A DNA stretch of 45,504 nt, taken from NCBI GenBank assembly GCA_910587305.1, contig CAJUKV010000030.1:1-45504 (forward strand), written 5' to 3'. Positions 23,341-32,500 of the stretch are shown here, piece by piece; position 1 is the stretch's first letter; each line of letters starts with the position of its first letter. This DNA is from an uncultured Lachnospiraceae bacterium. GTDB taxonomy: Bacteria; Bacillota; Clostridia; Lachnospirales; Lachnospiraceae. Below the pieces are notes generated by a model that saw only the letters and a program-made list of their open reading frames with translations, was not told where the DNA came from and did no database searches. The translations under genes were made by a program, and so were the position numbers.

Positions 23341-24918
23341 ATGAAATATATAACAAGACATTATAAAAAATTAAATATCAGAAACATTAAAGTCGCGGTA
23401 TTGGCAATTATTGTCAGTATATTTTTTCTGCCTTCATTTGTACCCTTTGAAAAATTGGGTAATAATATGTTTACAGTGATTTTGAACAGCAGAGAGGTGG
23501 GCGTAGTTTCCAGTGAGGAGGAGGCGGAAGAATATTTGATAGCCGCAAGGCGAAAACTGGCCGAAACAAGCGGGGAATTGATTCTCGTGGAAAGCGAGCT
23601 TAAGACAATAGGAAGCGAAGTCCTTTGGGGAAAGGTGGACCCGCCGCATGCAATTACGGATGCAATGGCGCAAATTCTTGAAGAGGATGTAAAGGATACG
23701 CTTCAAAGAGCCTATGTTGTTAAAATCAATGATTATATGGTTAATCTTTCCAGCAAGGGCGATGTGGTGATGCTTTTGCAGGCTGCCCTTGATAAATATG
23801 GCGCGGAAGGGATGTATCAGGCGGATGTGCACCTTGATCCGTCCAGAGAACTGCCTGTGCTGACAGCTGAAATCAAGACACAGGAAGATGCGGCGAAGGA
23901 AGCCCGGGAAGCGGTAAAGCTGGAGGCTGGCATCCATGCTGAGCTGACTGAGGTTTTTGCGGAGGTGGAACCGGCTAAGGAAAAGGATTTTGAAGACTAT
24001 GACTTAGGCATTATTTCCATGGGATATGGGGATGATGTGGAGGTAGTGGAAGCCTATTTGCGGCAAGACGACCTGTCGAAATTAAACACTGCAATTGAGG
24101 AAGTGACGCAGGATGAGGAAATGAGCGATGTATATGAGGTGATAGCGGGGGATACTCTTTCCGAAATTGCAATTAAAACAAACATTCCTATGGACAAGCT
24201 GATTGAAATGAATGATTCCTTAGAGGATGAAAATTCTATGATCAGGGCGGGAGACGAGCTTGTTATCACGATACCTGAGCCAAAGCTTGCCGTGATGCGC
24301 CAGGAGGAAATGTATTATGAGGAAGACTATGAGGAAGAAGTTATCTATGTAGACAATGACGACTGGTATACTACTGAGAAGAAAACCTTGCAGGAGCCCT
24401 CTGCCGGCCACCGAAAGGTAGTTGCAATCGTGACCTTTGAAAATGATAAAAAGATTGATCAGGAGATCATAAAGGAGGAGGTTACCTATAAGGCTGTTCC
24501 TAAAATTGTAGAGCGTGGGACCAAGATACCTCCTACTTATATCAAGCCTATAGCAGGAGGAAGGCAAACCTCAGGTTTTGGCCGCAGAAGCAGGCCTACA
24601 AGAGGAGCCAGCACCTACCATAAAGGGATTGACTGGGCAACGCCTACGGGAACGGCGGTGGTCGCATCCTGCGGAGGTACGGTTGCAAAAGCAGGATGGG
24701 GCAGCGGTTATGGCTATGTTGTCTATATCAATCATCCTGATGGAAGGCAGACCAGGTATGGGCACTTAAGTAAGGTACTGGTATCTCCGGGACAGACTGT
24801 TTCCCAGGGGCAGAGAATAGCCCTAAGTGGAAATACGGGCGTTAGTACGGGGCCGCATATACATTTTGAGATACTGATTAACGGTTCCCAGGTAAATCCC
24901 CTGCAATACCTGAACTGA
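23341..24918 (+). CDS. Membrane-anchored LysM-G5-M23 cell-wall endopeptidase
   Basis: A 525-residue envelope protein. Helix about 18-38 (VLAIIVSIFFLPSF) anchors it after a basic start. An N-terminal region (about 45-240) has alpha-beta character. LysM lies at about 263-317 (YEVIAGDTLSEIAIKTNIP), a G5 domain at about 345-400 (KVVAIVTFENDKKIDQEI), and the M23 peptidase at about 410-525. M23 zinc ligands are visible in STYHKGIDWA (HxxxD) and GPHIHFE. The domains indicate peptidoglycan binding followed by cleavage of peptide cross-links, as in wall remodelling or sporulation. All catalytic motifs are intact. Confidence 0.93.
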   Translation: MKYITRHYKKLNIRNIKVAVLAIIVSIFFLPSFVPFEKLGNNMFTVILNSREVGVVSSEEEAEEYLIAARRKLAETSGELILVESELKTIGSEVLWGKVDPPHAITDAMAQILEEDVKDTLQRAYVVKINDYMVNLSSKGDVVMLLQAALDKYGAEGMYQADVHLDPSRELPVLTAEIKTQEDAAKEAREAVKLEAGIHAELTEVFAEVEPAKEKDFEDYDLGIISMGYGDDVEVVEAYLRQDDLSKLNTAIEEVTQDEEMSDVYEVIAGDTLSEIAIKTNIPMDKLIEMNDSLEDENSMIRAGDELVITIPEPKLAVMRQEEMYYEEDYEEEVIYVDNDDWYTTEKKTLQEPSAGHRKVVAIVTFENDKKIDQEIIKEEVTYKAVPKIVERGTKIPPTYIKPIAGGRQTSGFGRRSRPTRGASTYHKGIDWATPTGTAVVASCGGTVAKAGWGSGYGYVVYINHPDGRQTRYGHLSKVLVSPGQTVSQGQRIALSGNTGVSTGPHIHFEILINGSQVNPLQYLN

Positions 24919-24927
24919 TGTTTTATG

Positions 24928-24955
24928 TTTACAAATGGTTTCAATATGATATAAT
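24928..24955 (+). promoter_or_regulatory. Promoter for murA
   Basis: TTTACA (24928-24933) and TATAAT (24950-24955) are spaced by 16 bases. It would start a leader of nearly 290 bases before the murA start. Confidence 0.6.
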
Positions 24956-24961
24956 GAGCGG

Positions 24962-25250
24962 TAGTGAGAAGAGATGAAGATTTTCTAAGGCGTCAAAGGA
25001 CGCCGTCTAAGAAAATCTAAGTCATCTTGAAATAATTCATGTATCGTTTGTGCCGCAAAGCGGCATGTCGGGAAGTGTGTTACAGGTTTGATGTCCCGTC
25101 GGCTTGCAGGGGTTTTTGATTTAGTGGAAAGTTTGCGTATAGAATGATTTGAACTGAATATATAGAGGTATATTGTGAAAATATATTTTTCACAGACGAA
25201 TTTGTGCTCACGCCCATGTTTGAGGGTTGCTGGGAGCATGGAGGATTACT
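24962..25250 (+). other. Long folded leader upstream of murA
   Basis: Four stems are visible: a long hairpin at 24972-25027 (AGATGA/TCATCT, AGATTTTCT/AGAAAATCT, GCGTC/GACGC); a perfect TGCCGC/GCGGCA stem with AAA loop at 25051-25065; CGGGA/TCCCG closing a 20-base loop at about 25069-25097; and GTGAAAA/TTTTCAC at about 25176-25193. A G-rich then T-rich stretch follows the third stem (CAGGGGTTTTTG). Nothing here matches a riboswitch I know. Confidence 0.5.
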
Positions 25251-26543
25251 ATGGAACAGTATGCGATTAAAGGTGGTAATCCGCTGGTGGGAGAAGTGGA
25301 AATAGGGGGCGCTAAAAATGCGGCCCTGGGGATTTTGGCAGCTTCCATTATGACGGATGAGACCGTATTGATAGAAAATGTGCCGGATGTTCGGGATACG
25401 AATGTAATGATGCAGGCGATTGAGAGCATCGGAGGCGTTGTGGAGCGTGTTGACAGGCATACGGTTAGAATATCCGGAAAGCCTATCATGGATTTGGTTA
25501 TTGAGGATGATTTTATCAAAAAGATTCGTGCTTCTTATTATTTGCTGGGAGCATTGCTTGGAAAGTATAAGAAAGCGCAGGTAACCCTGCCGGGAGGATG
25601 TAATATTGGGCTTCGGCCTATCGATCAGCATATCAAGGGCTTTCGGGCGCTGGGTGCTGATGTGAGAATTGAACATGGTCTTATCATTGCGCAGGCGGAG
25701 CATCTTCGTGGCAGCCATATATATATGGATGTGGTTACGGTGGGCGCAACGATTGATGTGATGATCGCAGCCGCTATGGCGGAGGGGCAGACCATCATTG
25801 AAAATGCGGCAAAAGAGCCCCATGTGGTAGATGTGGCAAACTTTTTAAACAGTATGGGCGCTATTATCAGGGGAGCGGGTACGGATGTTATCCGGATAAA
25901 AGGCGTGCCTAAGCTCCATGGAACGGAATATGCGATTATTCCAGATCAGATTGAAGCCGGTACGTTTATGTTTGGGGCAGCAGTGACAAAGGGGGACGTT
26001 ACGGTTAAAAATGTAATCCCAAAGCATTTGGAGTCTATCAGCGCCAAGCTTGCGGAGATTGGATGCGAACTGGAGGAATCGGATGATGCGGTCAGAGTTG
26101 TGGCGGCGAAACCTCTTGTCCATACCCATGTAAAGACGCTTCCTTATCCGGGATTTCCTACGGATATGCAGCCTCAGATTACGGTTGCGCTAGGATTGTC
26201 AAGGGGAACCAGCATCGTTACCGAGAGTATATTTGAAAATCGTTTTAAGTATGTGGATGAGCTTACCAGGATGGGCGCCAGCATTAAGGTAGAGGGCAAT
26301 ACGGCTATCATTGACGGTGTTCCTAAGTACACGGGGGCCAGTATCAGTGCGCCGGATTTGCGGGCGGGCGCGGCACTTGTGATTGCGGGGCTTGCCGCAG
26401 AGGGCATAACGGTTGTGGACGATATCAAGTTTATTGAAAGGGGCTATGAGGACTTTCATATTAAACTGAAAAGCCTTGGTGCGCAGATTGAGAAAATCGA
26501 TTCGGATCGGGAGCTTAAGAAATTCCGGTTAAAAACAGGATGA
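25251..26543 (+). CDS. murA: UDP-N-acetylglucosamine 1-carboxyvinyltransferase
   Basis: A 430-residue enzyme that adds enolpyruvate from PEP to UDP-GlcNAc, the first committed step of peptidoglycan synthesis in the cytosol, and the fosfomycin target. The catalytic Cys117 is present in LPGGCNIG, so fosfomycin sensitivity at the target would be expected; other markers are KNAALGILAASI and GFPTDMQPQ. I use ATG 25251 with GGAGG upstream rather than the TTG at 25227. It follows the wall endopeptidase gene but has its own promoter and long leader. Clostridia often carry two murA paralogues; which one this is cannot be told. Confidence 0.95.
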   Translation: MEQYAIKGGNPLVGEVEIGGAKNAALGILAASIMTDETVLIENVPDVRDTNVMMQAIESIGGVVERVDRHTVRISGKPIMDLVIEDDFIKKIRASYYLLGALLGKYKKAQVTLPGGCNIGLRPIDQHIKGFRALGADVRIEHGLIIAQAEHLRGSHIYMDVVTVGATIDVMIAAAMAEGQTIIENAAKEPHVVDVANFLNSMGAIIRGAGTDVIRIKGVPKLHGTEYAIIPDQIEAGTFMFGAAVTKGDVTVKNVIPKHLESISAKLAEIGCELEESDDAVRVVAAKPLVHTHVKTLPYPGFPTDMQPQITVALGLSRGTSIVTESIFENRFKYVDELTRMGASIKVEGNTAIIDGVPKYTGASISAPDLRAGAALVIAGLAAEGITVVDDIKFIERGYEDFHIKLKSLGAQIEKIDSDRELKKFRLKTG

Positions 26544-26632
26544 GGGGCGCATTATTTGCGCTTTCTTAAGCCGTGAAAGGTTACGGGAACTACACTGGAA
26601 ATTTTTAAGCAATGAAAAATATATAATATGCG

Positions 26633-26661
26633 TTGACAAACGTATTGATATGGTGTAGGCT
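26633..26661 (+). promoter_or_regulatory. Promoter of the metK riboswitch transcript
   Basis: TTGACA (26633-26638) and TAGGCT (26656-26661), spacing 17 bases, about 35 bases before the riboswitch. Confidence 0.65.
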
Positions 26662-26696
26662 ATATGCAGATATGAAAATTCAATATTGTGAAGAAT

Positions 26697-26810
26697 CTCT
26701 TATTCAGAGTGGTGGAGGTACAGAGGACCTGTGAAACCACGGCAACCCCGGAGACGGAAGGTGCCTACCTGAGCGAGTAAATGCCCTGTGGCGAATCGAA
26801 CAATAAGAGG
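26697..26810 (+). ncRNA. SAM-I (S-box) riboswitch
   Basis: The closing helix P1 is CTCTTAT (26697-26703) with ATAAGAG (26803-26809). Inside lie the conserved GGTGGAGG segment, a GAGG...CCTGTGAAACC run, GGCAACC and the GGTGC...GAGCGA elements of the family. When SAM binds, the downstream terminator should form and shut off metK, which makes SAM. Confidence 0.95.
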
Positions 26811-26825
26811 ATTTGATTATCGAGT

Positions 26826-26851
26826 CCGCTTATTACATAAGCGGCTTTTTT
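26826..26851 (+). terminator. Riboswitch-controlled terminator
   Basis: CCGCTTA (26826-26832) pairs with TAAGCGG (26838-26844), followed by C and six T. It is the expression platform of the SAM riboswitch. Confidence 0.9.
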
Positions 26852-26871
26852 CATGTAATAGGCTGCCGGAG

Positions 26872-26908
26872 CGTACAGATGTCAGGAATGAATTTTCAAA
26901 CACGCTCC
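26872..26908. repeat. Hairpin with dispersed motif, copy 1 (metK leader)
   Basis: GGAGCGT near 26875 pairs with ACGCTCC at 26902-26908; the second arm carries TTTTCAAACACGCTC (26893-26907), also present at 28248-28262 and, inverted, at 40300-40314. It lies between the riboswitch terminator and metK. Confidence 0.6.
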
Positions 26909-26996
26909 AGGGAAATGTGCAGGCAATTGATGATATAAGCAGGCACACGAAAGGCGGCGGCAGTTTAAAATTTTTTAAGGAAACAGGAGGAAAAAA

Positions 26997-28205
26997 ATGG
27001 AGAAACGATTATTTACTTCCGAATCGGTGACGGAAGGACATCCGGACAAAGTCTGCGATGCGATTTCCGATGCGATTCTGGACGCTTGTATGGAAAAGGA
27101 TCCTATGAGCCGTGTGGCTTGTGAGACGGCAACCTGTACAGGATTTGTGCTTGTAACCGGAGAGATTTCTACAAAAGCTTATGTGGATATCCAGAAAATT
27201 GTACGTGACACGGTAAAGGAAATTGGCTATACCAAATCCGAGTATGGCTTTGATGGAAACACCTGCGCGGTACTGGTTGCCATTGACGAACAGTCTGCGG
27301 ATATTGCAATGGGCGTTGACAAGGCATTTGAGGCAAAGCAGGAGGAGAAAAACGCTTCCGAAAACAAAATGTCCGATGCGGAGATTGAAGCCATTGGCGC
27401 AGGCGATCAGGGAATGATGTTCGGCTATGCCACCAATGAGACGGAGGAATATATGCCTTATTCTATTTCCCTTGCACACAAGCTGGCGCTGCAGCTTACC
27501 AAGGTGCGCAAGGACGGAACCCTTTCCTACTTAAGACCCGATGGAAAAAGCCAGGTTTCCGTGGAATATGACGAGGAGGGCAGGCCTGTCCGCTTAGAGG
27601 CAGTGGTTCTCTCCACCCAGCATGATCCGGACGTAACACAGGAGCAGATTCACGAGGATATTAAGAAGTATGTGTTTGACCCGATTCTCCCGAAGGAATT
27701 ACTGGATGAAAACACGAAATACTTTATCAACCCTACGGGCCGTTTCGTAATCGGCGGACCTCACGGTGACGCAGGCCTTACGGGACGTAAGATTATTGTG
27801 GACACCTACGGCGGTTATGCACGCCACGGCGGCGGCGCGTTCTCCGGAAAGGACTGCACGAAGGTGGACAGAAGCGCGGCATATGCGGCTCGCTATGTGG
27901 CAAAAAATATCGTAGGCGCCGGTTTGGCCGACAAATGCGAAATTCAGCTGTCTTATGCGATTGGCGTTGCACAGCCCACATCCATCATGGTTGACACCTT
28001 TAAGACAGGTAAGGTTTCCGATGAGAGACTGGTGGAAATCATAAGAGAGAACTTTGACCTGCGTCCGGCCGGAATCATCAAGATGTTAGATTTACGCCGC
28101 CCGATTTACAAACAGACGGCAGCTTATGGACACTTTGGCCGTAATGATCTGGATTTGCCATGGGAGAAACTGGACAAGGTGGATGCGCTTAAGAAGTACT
28201 TATAA
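26997..28205 (+). CDS. metK: S-adenosylmethionine synthetase
   Basis: A 402-residue enzyme that forms SAM from methionine and ATP. Signature segments are SESVTEGHPDKVCDAISDAI near the start, GAGDQGMMFGYA (ATP loop), GGPHGDAGLTGRKIIVDTYGG, and HGGGAFSGKDCTKVDRSAAY. Length is normal. It has AGGAGG about six bases before the ATG and sits under the SAM-I riboswitch, a feedback arrangement seen across Bacillota. It is followed by a large hairpin that separates it from the convergent phosphoesterase gene. Confidence 0.97.
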   Translation: MEKRLFTSESVTEGHPDKVCDAISDAILDACMEKDPMSRVACETATCTGFVLVTGEISTKAYVDIQKIVRDTVKEIGYTKSEYGFDGNTCAVLVAIDEQSADIAMGVDKAFEAKQEEKNASENKMSDAEIEAIGAGDQGMMFGYATNETEEYMPYSISLAHKLALQLTKVRKDGTLSYLRPDGKSQVSVEYDEEGRPVRLEAVVLSTQHDPDVTQEQIHEDIKKYVFDPILPKELLDENTKYFINPTGRFVIGGPHGDAGLTGRKIIVDTYGGYARHGGGAFSGKDCTKVDRSAAYAARYVAKNIVGAGLADKCEIQLSYAIGVAQPTSIMVDTFKTGKVSDERLVEIIRENFDLRPAGIIKMLDLRRPIYKQTAAYGHFGRNDLDLPWEKLDKVDALKKYL

Positions 28206-28226
28206 GCAAATATTTTAGGTGATACG

Positions 28227-28276
28227 GGGCATCTTCTTTTAGAGCATTTTTCAAACACGCTCTAGGGAAGATGCCC
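28227..28276. terminator. Bidirectional terminator with dispersed motif, copy 2
   Basis: GGGCATCTTC (28227-28236) pairs with GAAGATGCCC (28267-28276), with an inner TAGAGC/GCTCTA stem. The loop side carries TTTTCAAACACGCTC (28248-28262). The 3' arm is inside the last codons of the phosphoesterase gene on the minus strand. Confidence 0.75.
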
Positions 28277-29131
28277 ATAGCTTAACTCTTTCACTGCCTG
28301 CGCCCAGCATTCCTCCGGTACATTTGGCCAGTTGCATTCTCCAAATTTATCTTTACATAATGTCATTGCCCTTTTCAGGACCGTACCATGCGATATTTCA
28401 CCTGTTCTCAATAAGTTTTCCGATACTTTACACCAATAGGGGGCCTTCCTGCTCAATCCTGAAGAATGTAAATCCGCAATAACATTTTCCGTATCATACT
28501 CCAAACTGACAAACTCATAGTTCCATAAACCTTGCAGTCCACACAATATCATAAATTGCGCTTTGCCATTGCTTTGTAATGGAACACCCACCGAACCGGC
28601 ATTGAGCACTATTTTTCCATCATGAACAATTTTACCTTGTATATGAGTATGCCCACACAATATATAATCAGTGGAATTACTTTCCATAATGAAATATGTA
28701 TTTTCATTGTCAGGCAACAATTTTTCGCTTATATTTCGGGGTGAACCATGGCAAATGGTTATTGGCAATAAACTGCCAAAGGTAAGATCTTCTTTCATTG
28801 AAAGGGATTGAAAAAACTGTAAATCTTTTTCCGTTAAGTTCCGATAGGTATAATACAGACAGCCCGTTGTTGAATCATATTCCTTCCACTCTTTTGGCTC
28901 CTTTTCATAATTTATCCAGTAATCTTCCTTATTTCCCCTGACAAAAAAACATTTATACTGTTTTTTAACCGAATATAATATATCCATTGTTTTTTGTGGA
29001 TATGCCAGTTCACCTACATAATCCCCAAGGAAAATAAAAGTATCTATTCCCAAATTAACTGCATAATCCAAACATTTTTGTAAAGCAAGATAATTGCCAT
29101 GTATATCTGATAATACTGCTATTTTTAACAT
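28262..29131 (-). CDS. Calcineurin-like metallophosphoesterase (YfcE-like)
   Basis: A 289-residue phosphoesterase. Metal motifs are KIAVLSDIHGNYLAL (DxH), FLGDYVG (GDxx), VRGNKED (GNxD/E), ICHGSPR and LCGHTHIQGK (GHTH). This is the YfcE/MJ0936 group, soluble two-metal phosphodiesterases with unclear natural substrates. I use ATG 29131 (MLKIAV), with AAAGGA eight bases upstream, over a frame start at 29149. A C-terminal extension of about 80 residues (from about 210) is not part of the core fold. Function unknown in detail. Confidence 0.9.
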   Translation of the reverse strand: MLKIAVLSDIHGNYLALQKCLDYAVNLGIDTFIFLGDYVGELAYPQKTMDILYSVKKQYKCFFVRGNKEDYWINYEKEPKEWKEYDSTTGCLYYTYRNLTEKDLQFFQSLSMKEDLTFGSLLPITICHGSPRNISEKLLPDNENTYFIMESNSTDYILCGHTHIQGKIVHDGKIVLNAGSVGVPLQSNGKAQFMILCGLQGLWNYEFVSLEYDTENVIADLHSSGLSRKAPYWCKVSENLLRTGEISHGTVLKRAMTLCKDKFGECNWPNVPEECWAQAVKELSYGHLP

Positions 29132-29312
29132 ACTTATTATCCTTTCCATTTGCCTTTGGCGGTACGGAGCCGTAAGTTGCGTAAATTATTGCATAAAATT
29201 GTACGGAGATTATCAATTATGGAATACAGTATACCATATTTCTCCTCCCATACAAAGTAACAAATCTGTGGGAAGATGTCTTAAAAATATACCTTTTTTG
29301 GGGGAAATGAGA

Positions 29313-29318
29313 TATAAT
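29313..29318 (+). promoter_or_regulatory. Possible promoter -10 before dnaE
   Basis: TATAAT within GAGATATAATG; the -35 side is not clear. It lies before the terminator-like hairpin and tandem repeat. Confidence 0.4.
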
Positions 29319-29365
29319 GTACGCGGAGGCAATGAGCAGTGCCACGGAGCAAGATGCAAAAAAGG

Positions 29366-29386
29366 ACTGCTCGCAGTCATTTTTTG
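29366..29386 (+). terminator. Terminator-like hairpin in the dnaE leader
   Basis: GACTGC/GCAGTC with a two-base TC loop, then A and six T. If active, it would end transcripts before dnaE unless bypassed. Confidence 0.5.
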
Positions 29387-29388
29387 GA

Positions 29389-29589
29389 GATTGCTACGTG
29401 ATAGGGCGAAGCCCGCGAATGAGGAAAGCCGAAGGCTTTTCGAATACGCGCACTGCGGGGTAAAGGAGAGAGTACAAAGCAAGAAAAGATTACTTCGTGA
29501 CAGGGCGAAGCCCGCGAATGAGGAAAGCCGAAGGCTTTTCGAATACGCGCACTGCGGGGTAAAGGAGAGAGAGTACAGAGCAAGAAAAG
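29389..29589. repeat. Tandem 99-bp repeat ending at the dnaE binding site
   Basis: Copy 1 begins at 29389 and copy 2 at 29488; they differ at only a few positions. Each has a GGGC-GAA-GCCC hairpin, an AAAGCC-GAA-GGCTTT hairpin, GCGCACTGCGGGG, an AAAGGAGAGAG and an AGCAAGAAAAGA end. The dnaE frame runs through both copies without a stop (LLRDRAKPANEESRR...). As I recall, the same sequence occurs widely in Lachnospiraceae and yields false small proteins. Confidence 0.85.
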
Positions 29590-29597
29590 AGGTTCAT

Positions 29598-32500
29598 ATG
29601 GCATTTGCGCATCTTCATGTCCATACGGAGTACAGCTTACTGGACGGTTCGAATAAAATAAAGGAATATGTAAAGCGTGTAAAAGAGCTTGGCATGGACA
29701 GCGCCGCCATTACGGATCACGGCGTTATGTACGGTGTGATTGATTTCTATAAAGCATGCAAGGCCGAGGGAATCAAACCGATTCTGGGCTGTGAAATATA
29801 TGTGGCCCCCAATTCCCGTTTTGACAAAGAGCTGACAGGCGGGGAGGACAGATATTATCATCTGGTTTTACTTGCGGAAAACAATACAGGATACGATAAT
29901 CTCATGAAAATCGTAAGCCGCGGTTTCACGGAAGGGTATTATTATAAGCCCCGGGTGGACATGGAACTTTTGCGTGAAAATCATGAGGGTATTATCGCTC
30001 TGTCCGCCTGTCTTGCGGGGGAGGTACAGCGTTATATCCAGAAGGGGCTGGTGGACGAGGCAAAGAAGGCGGCTTTAAAGTACAGGGATTGTTTTGGGGA
30101 GGAAAATTATTTCCTGGAGCTGCAGGATCATGGGCTGCCGGAGCAGAAGATGGTCAACACCACGCTTTTACAGATGAGTAAGGAGCTGGGAATTCCTCTT
30201 GTGGCCACCAACGACGTTCATTATACTTATGCGGAGGACGTGAAGCCCCACGATATCCTTCTTTGTATCCAGACAGGGAAAAAGCTGGCGGACGAGGACA
30301 GGATGCGCTACGTGGGCGGGCAGTATTATGTCAAGAGAGAGGAAGAAATGAAGGGACTTTTCCCTTATGCCTGGGAGGCGGTGGAAAATACCCAGCGGAT
30401 TGCGGACAGATGTAATGTGGAAATTGAATTTGGGGTTACCAAGCTCCCTCATTTTGAAGTGCCAAAGGGGTATGATTCCTGGACGTATTTAAATAAGCTT
30501 TGCCATGATGGTTTAAAGGAGCGTTATGGAGAGGATGAGAATGCGCCGGCCGGGGATACGGGACAGACGTTAAAGGAGCGTCTTAACTATGAGTTAAATG
30601 TCATTAAGACTATGGGATATGTGGATTACTTCCTGATTGTATGGGACTTTATCCGCTATGCGAAACAAAACGGGATTATGGTAGGCCCCGGGCGGGGATC
30701 GGCAGCGGGAAGTATTGTTTCCTATGCCCTTAATATTACGAATATTGATCCCATTAAGTATGGTCTTTTGTTTGAGCGGTTTTTGAATCCGGAGCGCGTT
30801 TCCATGCCGGATATCGATATTGATTTCTGTTTCGAGAGGCGGCAGGAGGTTATCGATTATGTAGGGCGCAAGTATGGCGCGGAAAAGGTAGTGCAGATAG
30901 TCACCTTTGGTACTTTGGCGGCTAAGGGCGTGATCAGAGACGTGGGCAGAGTCATGGATTTGCCTTATGCTTACGTGGATTCTCTTGCAAAGATGATACC
31001 AAACGAGCTGAATATCACCATAGACCGTGCCTTGCAAATCAATCCTGAATTAAGAAAGATGTATGAAACGGACGGGCAGGTAAAAGAGCTCATCGATATG
31101 AGCAGGCGTCTTGAGGGACTGCCCCGGCACACTTCCATGCATGCGGCGGGGGTTGTGATATGCTCAAGGCCCGCGGAGGAGCTTGTGCCTCTTTCAAGGG
31201 GGGCCGACGGTTCCGTTACCACACAGTTTACCATGACCACCATAGAAGAACTGGGACTTTTAAAGATGGACTTTTTAGGGCTGCGGACTTTGACGGTGCT
31301 TCGGGATGCGGTAGCCCTTGTTGAGAAGGATAAAGGGATTCATATTGATATAGACGAAATAGATTTTGACGATAAAAAGGTTTTGGCTTCTATCGGTACC
31401 GGAAGGACGGATGGAGTGTTCCAGTTGGAAAGCGGCGGGATGAAAAGCTTTATGAAGGAACTGAAACCGCAGAATCTGGAGGATATCATTGCGGGAATCT
31501 CCCTTTACCGGCCTGGCCCTATGGATTTTATTCCCAAATACATCAGGGGGAAAAATAACCTGGGGGCTATCACTTATTCCTGTCCGCAGTTAGAGCCTAT
31601 TTTGTCCTCCACTTATGGCTGTATCGTATATCAGGAACAGGTAATGCAGATTGTGCGCGACTTAGGGGGCTATACCCTTGGGAGGAGCGACTTGGTGCGC
31701 CGTGCCATGAGCAAGAAAAAGCAGTCGGTGATGGAAAAGGAGCGGGCAAACTTTATCTATGGGAATACGGAGGAAGGGGTTCCGGGCTGTGTGGCAAATG
31801 GGATTCCGGAAAAGGTGGCCTCACAGATTTATGATGATATGATGGACTTTGCCAAGTATGCTTTCAACAAGTCTCACGCCGCCTGCTATGCGGTGGTGGC
31901 TTATCAGACGGCTTTTCTGAAATATTATTATCCGGTGGAATTTATGGCGGCGCTTATGACCTCAGTGATCGACAATCCCGGAAAGGTAGCGGAATACATC
32001 ATGGTCAGCCGGAACATGGGCATCACCATCCTGCCTCCCGACATTAACCAGGGCGAGGGCGGATTTTCCGTAAGCGGCAATTCTATCCGTTATGCGCTTA
32101 CCGCCATTAAAAGCGTGGGACGGCCGGTGATTGAGGCTGTGGAAAAGGAGAGGAACGAGAGAGGGCCGTATACAAATCTCAAGGACTTTATCACCAGGAT
32201 GGCGGACAAGGAAGTAAACAAAAAGGCCATTGAAAACTTTATCAAAGCGGGCGCTTTTGACAGCCTTCCGGGAACACGGAAGCAGTTTATGAGCGGCTAC
32301 GTGCAGATTTTAGAGAATATTGTCCACGACAGGAAGAATAATATGGCAGGGCAGATCAGCCTCTTTGATCTTGTGGATGAAAGTCAGAAGGAAGAATTTG
32401 ACTTAAAGCTCCCGGATGTGGGAGAATATTCCAAGGAAATGCTGCTGGCTTTTGAAAAAGAAGTCCTTGGCATTTATATCAGCGGACATCCTTTGGAAGA

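Noticed and set aside
29332..29463. Leader peptide before dnaE (43 codons from ATG 29332)
   Set aside because: The GGAGG is only two bases from the ATG, the frame ends inside the repeat and it crosses a terminator-like hairpin; more likely repeat sequence than a peptide.
29389..29589. CRISPR array or coding N-terminal extension of dnaE
   Set aside because: Two contiguous 99-bp copies without spacers. The encoded residues are not DnaE-like and a family-consistent start exists at 29598.
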